A stretch of 7,916 bases of DNA from an uncultured Traorella sp. (GTDB lineage: Bacteria > Bacillota_I > Bacilli_A > Erysipelotrichales > Erysipelotrichaceae). The notes under the pieces are model-generated. The model saw only the letters and a program-made list of their open reading frames with translations, was not told the DNA's origin and ran no database searches. Shown in pieces: positions 1-7,916 of this stretch (the stretch's first letter is position 1; every line of letters begins with the position of its first letter). The DNA lies in NCBI GenBank assembly GCA_945938205.1, contig CAMEUL010000067.1:1-7916 (forward strand), in the 5' to 3' direction. Made by a program: the position numbers and the translations under genes.

Positions 1-4251
<4,251 letters not shown>

Positions 4252-4260
4252 GGAGAAAAT

Positions 4261-4554
4261 ATGGAAAAATTCAGTAAGGAAATGTGGAAGAAACTGGCAA
4301 ATCAGGTCATGTTTGATTTGAGTGATCAGGAATGTGAAGAATTGAGCCAGGAATTTGAGATCTATCTGAAACAGTTGGATCTGTTGAACAAAATCAACAC
4401 AGAGAATGTGGAAGAAATGGTGTATCCATTTGATAATCCAACATCTTATATTCGAGATGATGAACATGTGGATGTCATTTCACAGGAAGATGCTATGAAA
4501 AATGTGCCATTTAAAAACGAAAACTATGTCATTGTACCAAAGGTGGTGAAATAA
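4261..4554 (+). CDS. gatC: Aspartyl/glutamyl-tRNA amidotransferase subunit C
   Basis: GatC is the small subunit of GatCAB. In known structures it wraps around GatA and GatB and stabilises the complex in the cytoplasm. The product has 97 residues, the usual size. It begins with a helical segment typical of the family (WKKLANQVMFDLSDQECEEL, about 9-28), followed by LKQLDLLNKINTENVEEM (about 36-53). A tail after about residue 54 is rich in Pro, Asp and Glu (YPFDNPTSYIRDDE) and corresponds to the extended part that lies along GatA. AGGAGA at 4251-4256 overlaps the camS stop and precedes the ATG by 4 nt. The stop overlaps the gatA start by one base (TAATG), so gatC and gatA are coupled. The sequence is divergent, as is normal for GatC; the identification is secure from the neighbours. 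Confidence 0.93.
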   Translation: MEKFSKEMWKKLANQVMFDLSDQECEELSQEFEIYLKQLDLLNKINTENVEEMVYPFDNPTSYIRDDEHVDVISQEDAMKNVPFKNENYVIVPKVVK

Positions 4555-5972
4555 TGAGATTTTCAGATTGCAAGAATGATGTAAGAAAAAATGTGGAGCT
4601 ATGTGACAAACTGACTCATCTATCTCAGGAAAAACTCAATGCGGTAGTCACCTTTATTGACCCAGAAGAGCAGATCCAAGAAGTGGAAAAGAAAGACAGT
4701 TCTTTGCCTTTATACGGAATTCCGGTTGCCATCAAGGATAACTTTAATACGAAAGGAATTCGTACAACGGCCAGCAGCCGTATTCTGGATAATTATATTC
4801 CAATCTATGATGCAACCGTAGTGAAAAAACTGAAGGAAGCAGGAGCTGTTTGTCTCGTGAAGACCAGTATGGATGAATTGGGTATGGGAGGAACCAACTT
4901 AAATGCCTATACAGGAAAAGTCAACAATCCTTATGATGTGACACGTATTTCAGGGGGAAGTTCTGGAGGTAGTGCAGCCTTAGTGGCAGAAGGAGTCGTT
5001 CCTTGTGCTCTTGGAACAGATACAGGAGATTCTATCCGCAAACCTGCAAGCTATTGTGGTGTGGTAGGTATGAAACCTACATATGGAAGAATTTCACGTT
5101 ATGGTGTCATTCCTTATGCTTCTAGTTTAGATCATGTCGGCTTTTTCACAACTTGTGTGGAAGATGCAGCCAGAATGCTGAAAGTATGTGCCGGAAGAGA
5201 TGATCATGACCTGACATCCTCCTATGAACCAGTACCGGATTATGAAAGTCAATTAAACAGTGATCTCCATGGAAAGAAAATTGCTGTTTTAGAGAACGTC
5301 ATGAGTTCGATTCAGGACCAAAGAATTGTGGATAACTTTAATGAAATGGTTGAAAAACTGAAAAAACGTGGTGCCATCGTAGAAAAAGTAACAATGGATG
5401 AAGCTTTGCTTCAGACACTTCTTCCAGTTTATCTGATCATTGCCAATGCGGAAGCATGCGCCAATCATTCCAATCTGGATGGGGTTCGTTTTGGAATGCG
5501 TGAAGAAGGAGAAAATCTGGAAGAAATCATGATTCATTCTCGTACCAAAGGATTCTCCAGTGCGGTTAGAAAACGTTTTGTATTAGGAAGCTATTCACTG
5601 TTTGTGGAGAATCAGGACAAACTGTTCCGTAAAGCACAGAAAGTACGTCGTGTTCTTGTCGATGCTTTCAGTAAGGTTCTGGATGAATATGACTGTGTAA
5701 TGGCCAGTGCGGCTCCAACGATTGCACCACATCCAGAAGACAGCGTGGGTGAAAAAATGAGTGATACCTATCTTGTCGCAGAAAACTTTATGGTTCTTGG
5801 AAATATGTCAGGATATCCTTCTTTGACATTACCAAGTGGTTTTGTGGAAAACTGCCCAATTGGAATCAATTTGACCTGTAAAGCTTTTGATGAACAGACA
5901 CTTTTGAATATTGCCAAAGCTATGGAAGAAGAAAGCGGGCTTGCTAATAAGACCGCAGGAGGTGCACGATGA
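4554..5972 (+). CDS. gatA: Aspartyl/glutamyl-tRNA amidotransferase subunit A (glutaminase)
   Basis: GatA belongs to the amidase-signature family. It hydrolyses glutamine, and the ammonia is channelled to GatB to amidate Glu-tRNA(Gln) or Asp-tRNA(Asn). The Ser-cisSer-Lys triad is recognisable: Lys61 in GIPVAIKDN, Ser136 in GGSSGGSAA (134-142) and Ser160 in GTDTGDSIRKPASYCG (154-169). The spacing of 75 and 24 residues equals that of Staphylococcus GatA (79, 154, 178). VGMKPTYGRISRYG follows at 171-184 and GNMSGYPSLTLPSGF at 416-430. The length of 472 is slightly below the common 480-490, mainly because of a short N-terminus. One oddity is Asp159, where most GatA proteins have Gly just before the nucleophile; I recall the same DTGDSIRKP form in Mollicutes. 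A ribosome binding site (AGGTGGTG, 4541-4548) lies inside gatC, and the ATG overlaps the gatC stop. The last four bases overlap gatB. Confidence 0.97.
   Translation: MRFSDCKNDVRKNVELCDKLTHLSQEKLNAVVTFIDPEEQIQEVEKKDSSLPLYGIPVAIKDNFNTKGIRTTASSRILDNYIPIYDATVVKKLKEAGAVCLVKTSMDELGMGGTNLNAYTGKVNNPYDVTRISGGSSGGSAALVAEGVVPCALGTDTGDSIRKPASYCGVVGMKPTYGRISRYGVIPYASSLDHVGFFTTCVEDAARMLKVCAGRDDHDLTSSYEPVPDYESQLNSDLHGKKIAVLENVMSSIQDQRIVDNFNEMVEKLKKRGAIVEKVTMDEALLQTLLPVYLIIANAEACANHSNLDGVRFGMREEGENLEEIMIHSRTKGFSSAVRKRFVLGSYSLFVENQDKLFRKAQKVRRVLVDAFSKVLDEYDCVMASAAPTIAPHPEDSVGEKMSDTYLVAENFMVLGNMSGYPSLTLPSGFVENCPIGINLTCKAFDEQTLLNIAKAMEEESGLANKTAGGAR
5957..5964 (+). promoter_or_regulatory. Strong Shine-Dalgarno of gatB inside gatA
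   Basis: AGGAGGTG is a near-perfect anti-16S match placed 4 nt before the gatB ATG and wholly inside the last gatA codons. With the ATGA stop-start overlap it supports coupled translation of GatA and GatB, which are needed in equal amounts. Confidence 0.8.
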
Positions 5973-7393
5973 ACTTTGAAACTGTCATTGGAATTGAAAT
6001 CCATTGTGAATTAAAAACACATACCAAAATGTTCTCAGCAGGACCTTCAAGTTTTGGAGAAAAACCTAACAGCTGTGTCAATGAAATTGATCTGGGAATG
6101 CCGGGATGTTTACCATCTTTGAATCGTCATGCGGTAGAGCTGGCACTTCGTGCCTGCATGGGAACTCATTGTGAAATTGATCCACTTCTGAAATTTGACC
6201 GTAAGAACTATTATTATTCTGATTTGCCAAAAGGATTTCAGATCACGCAGCAGTTCCATCCAATCGGAAAGAATGGCTATATTGAAATTCAGGTGGAAAA
6301 TGAAACCAAGAAAATTCGTTTGAACCGTATTCACATGGAAGAAGATACGGCCAAGCAGTTCCATACTTCGACCTGCTCCATGATTGATTTCAATCGTGCC
6401 GGAACACCATTGATCGAAATTGTATCTGAACCGGATATGCGTTCAGGTGCTGAAGCAGCCGCTTATGTAGAAGAACTGAAAAACATGTTGTTTTACTTGG
6501 GTGTAAGTGACTGTAAGATGGAAGAAGGAAGCATGCGTTGTGATGTCAATGTTTCTATTCGTCCTGAAGGAAGTGACACTTTTGGAACCAAAACAGAAAT
6601 CAAGAATCTGAACTCCATCAGCAATGTTCAGAAGGCCATTGATTATGAAGTGAGCCGTCAGAAAGAATTATTGTTGAATGGACAAAGCGTGGATCAGGAG
6701 ACCAGACGTTTTGATGAAGCAACCAAGACGACAGTTCTGATGCGTAAAAAAGAAGGAAGTGTGGATTATAAATTCTTCCCTGAACCAAATATATTCCCAG
6801 TGCTTTTGGATAGAGCATGGATCGATTCCATTCAGAAGAATCTTCCGGAACTTCCAGCACAACGTAAAGAAAAGTATATGGAACAGTATGGTTTAAGTGA
6901 ATATGATGCGTCTACACTGATTGCCAATAAAGAACTCTCTGATTTTTATGATGAAGTGGTCAAACATACTTCTGAATATAAACTGGCAAGCAACTGGTGT
7001 ATGGTCGAATTGATGGCTGTTTTGAATAAGGAAAACCGTTCATTTGAAGAAAATGTATGTGTACCTGAACATTTGGCAGAAATGATCAATATGATCGTGA
7101 AGGGTGAAATTTCATCCAAACAGGCAAAAACAGTCTTTGAAGAAGTGGTGAAAGGAAAAGATCCAAAGAAAGTTGTGGAAGAAAAAGGCATGAAGCAGCT
7201 TTCAGATCCAAATGAGATCCTGAAACTTGTTACTCAAGTTCTGGATTCTAATGAACAAGCCATTGTAGACTTTAAAAATGGAAAAGATCGTGCTGTCGGA
7301 GCTCTTGTCGGTCAGATCATGAAGCTCAGCAAAGGACAAGCGAATCCTAAACTTGCAAATCAAATTCTGATGGAAGAATTGAAGAAAAGATAA
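5969..7393 (+). CDS. gatB: Aspartyl/glutamyl-tRNA amidotransferase subunit B
   Basis: GatB binds the mischarged tRNA, activates the Glu or Asp side chain with ATP, and transfers ammonia from GatA to form Gln-tRNA or Asn-tRNA. The 474-residue product has the usual family length. The kinase/transamidase cradle shows VIGIEIHCELKTHTKMF at 6-22 (His12 and Glu10 are likely metal-site residues). It continues with YYYSDLPKGFQITQ (81-94), RLNRIHMEEDTAK (117-129), DFNRAGTPLIEIVSEPDMR (140-158), SMRCDVNVSIR (188-198), GTKTEIKNLNSISNVQKAI (206-224) and DYKFFPEPN (266-274). From about 295 comes the helical domain, then a YqeY-like tail from about 360 to the end, ending with VGQIMKLSKGQANPKLANQIL. In other species this tail recognises the tRNA elbow. 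The start overlaps the gatA stop by 4 nt (ATGA). I see no truncation or frameshift. Confidence 0.97.
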   Translation: MNFETVIGIEIHCELKTHTKMFSAGPSSFGEKPNSCVNEIDLGMPGCLPSLNRHAVELALRACMGTHCEIDPLLKFDRKNYYYSDLPKGFQITQQFHPIGKNGYIEIQVENETKKIRLNRIHMEEDTAKQFHTSTCSMIDFNRAGTPLIEIVSEPDMRSGAEAAAYVEELKNMLFYLGVSDCKMEEGSMRCDVNVSIRPEGSDTFGTKTEIKNLNSISNVQKAIDYEVSRQKELLLNGQSVDQETRRFDEATKTTVLMRKKEGSVDYKFFPEPNIFPVLLDRAWIDSIQKNLPELPAQRKEKYMEQYGLSEYDASTLIANKELSDFYDEVVKHTSEYKLASNWCMVELMAVLNKENRSFEENVCVPEHLAEMINMIVKGEISSKQAKTVFEEVVKGKDPKKVVEEKGMKQLSDPNEILKLVTQVLDSNEQAIVDFKNGKDRAVGALVGQIMKLSKGQANPKLANQILMEELKKR

Positions 7394-7407
7394 AAATCGG
7401 TTACAAT
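7379..7407 (+). promoter_or_regulatory. Possible housekeeping promoter for the gene after gatB
   Basis: TTGAAG at 7379-7384 (four of six bases of the -35 consensus) and TACAAT at 7402-7407 (five of six of the -10 consensus) are separated by exactly 17 bases. Transcription would start near 7414, close to the ribosome binding site of the next gene, which would leave a very short leader. The -35 lies within the last codons of gatB. No terminator hairpin is visible between the two genes, so read-through from gatB is also possible. Confidence 0.4.
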
Positions 7408-7413
7408 GGAAAC

Positions 7414-7420
7414 AAGGAGA
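7414..7420 (+). promoter_or_regulatory. Shine-Dalgarno of the unrecognised membrane protein gene
   Basis: AAGGAGA lies 8 nt before the ATG at 7429, an ideal spacing, and selects this start. The resulting N-terminus is a short hydrophilic basic segment leading into a membrane helix, which is consistent with a true start. Confidence 0.7.
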
Positions 7421-7428
7421 TTGAAATT

Positions 7429-7916
7429 ATGGAAAACAACAAGAATACTGGAAAGAAAAAACCACATATTGTTCTGGTTTTAGTCATATTGGTTCTCTTG
7501 GTTCCTGTTCTTATTTTAGGAGCTGTAGTATTGAGTTCTCTTGAGGACTCTTCAAAACCGGTGGTGGGTCATCGATATGAGAATGAACTGGATCCGGCTA
7601 TTACTGAAGAAAACATTCAGGCTCTTGAAAATGCTTTGGTGTTTGAAGGTGTAGATGCTGTTCAGGTAAATTTTAAAACAGCTCGAGTAGCTATTTTGAT
7701 TGATGCCGCGGATGATGCAAGTGCTGCAAAGATTGAATCTCTCATCAATCAGGCTTATGCCAAGGTCAATGAAATACTACCGATTGATACTTATTTCACT
7801 AACAAAGTGATTGATAAAGAAAACTACACAAAGATGTATGATCTTCAGATTGATGGATACAATATCCTGTCTGGTGAAGGGCAGATTCATTATGTGCTGA
7901 CCAAAACCGGAGCTTC
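7429..7916 (+). CDS. Unrecognised single-pass membrane-anchored protein (3' end outside window)
   Basis: I do not recognise this protein. The frame is open from the ATG to the window edge (162 codons and two bases). The N-terminus is short and basic (MENNKNTGKKKPH), followed by one strong hydrophobic helix at about 14-36 (IVLVLVILVLLVPVLILGAV). There is no lipobox cysteine and no clear signal peptidase I site, so it is probably an N-in signal anchor with the rest outside. After a linker, about 58-118 alternates helix and strand: ENIQALENAL, then VDAVQVNFKTARVAILIDA, then SAAKIESLINQAYAKVNEIL, suggesting a small alpha/beta domain. In Bacillus and Staphylococcus the gene after gatB is usually a diacylglycerol kinase, which this is not. 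A strong ribosome binding site and a possible promoter precede it, so it may be expressed apart from the gat genes. The function cannot be stated from the visible part. Confidence 0.75.
   Translation, partial: MENNKNTGKKKPHIVLVLVILVLLVPVLILGAVVLSSLEDSSKPVVGHRYENELDPAITEENIQALENALVFEGVDAVQVNFKTARVAILIDAADDASAAKIESLINQAYAKVNEILPIDTYFTNKVIDKENYTKMYDLQIDGYNILSGEGQIHYVLTKTGA

Noticed and set aside
7394..7428. Terminator between gatB and the next gene
   Set aside because: I found no inverted repeat followed by a T run in the 35-base gap.

Overview
The window is a single-direction, tightly packed gene cluster on the + strand. It looks like the housekeeping pcrA-ligA-camS-gatC-gatA-gatB neighbourhood of a low-GC Gram-positive bacterium (Bacillota). 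The genes have A/G-rich Shine-Dalgarno sites, the gene order matches Bacillus and Staphylococcus, and a CamS lipoprotein is present. The GatA signature carries a TGDSIRKP variant that I recall from Mollicutes, so an Erysipelotrichia-like or related host is a reasonable guess, but it is not proven.

Layout: positions 1-1133 hold the 3' half of a PcrA/UvrD-type helicase whose beginning lies outside the window. Positions 1142-3095 hold NAD-dependent DNA ligase (ligA), which is broken. The reading frame stops at 2026 and resumes in the +1 frame, and about 12 residues carrying nucleotidyltransferase motif V are missing at the junction. Positions 3082-4251 encode a CamS-family lipoprotein that starts with TTG. 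Positions 4261-7393 encode the three subunits of the tRNA-dependent amidotransferase GatCAB, with 1-nt and 4-nt overlaps that indicate translational coupling. From 7429 to the window edge there is the first part of an unrecognised membrane-anchored protein, preceded by its own plausible promoter.

Functionally, PcrA and LigA act in DNA repair and replication. GatCAB converts mischarged Glu-tRNA(Gln) and/or Asp-tRNA(Asn) into the correct aminoacyl-tRNA. CamS is an exported lipoprotein of uncertain function.

No RNA genes, mobile elements, CRISPR arrays or long non-coding stretches are visible; the longest gap is 35 bases. I see no new multi-gene system. The most important anomaly is the ligA lesion in a normally essential gene, followed by the unrecognised protein after gatB.
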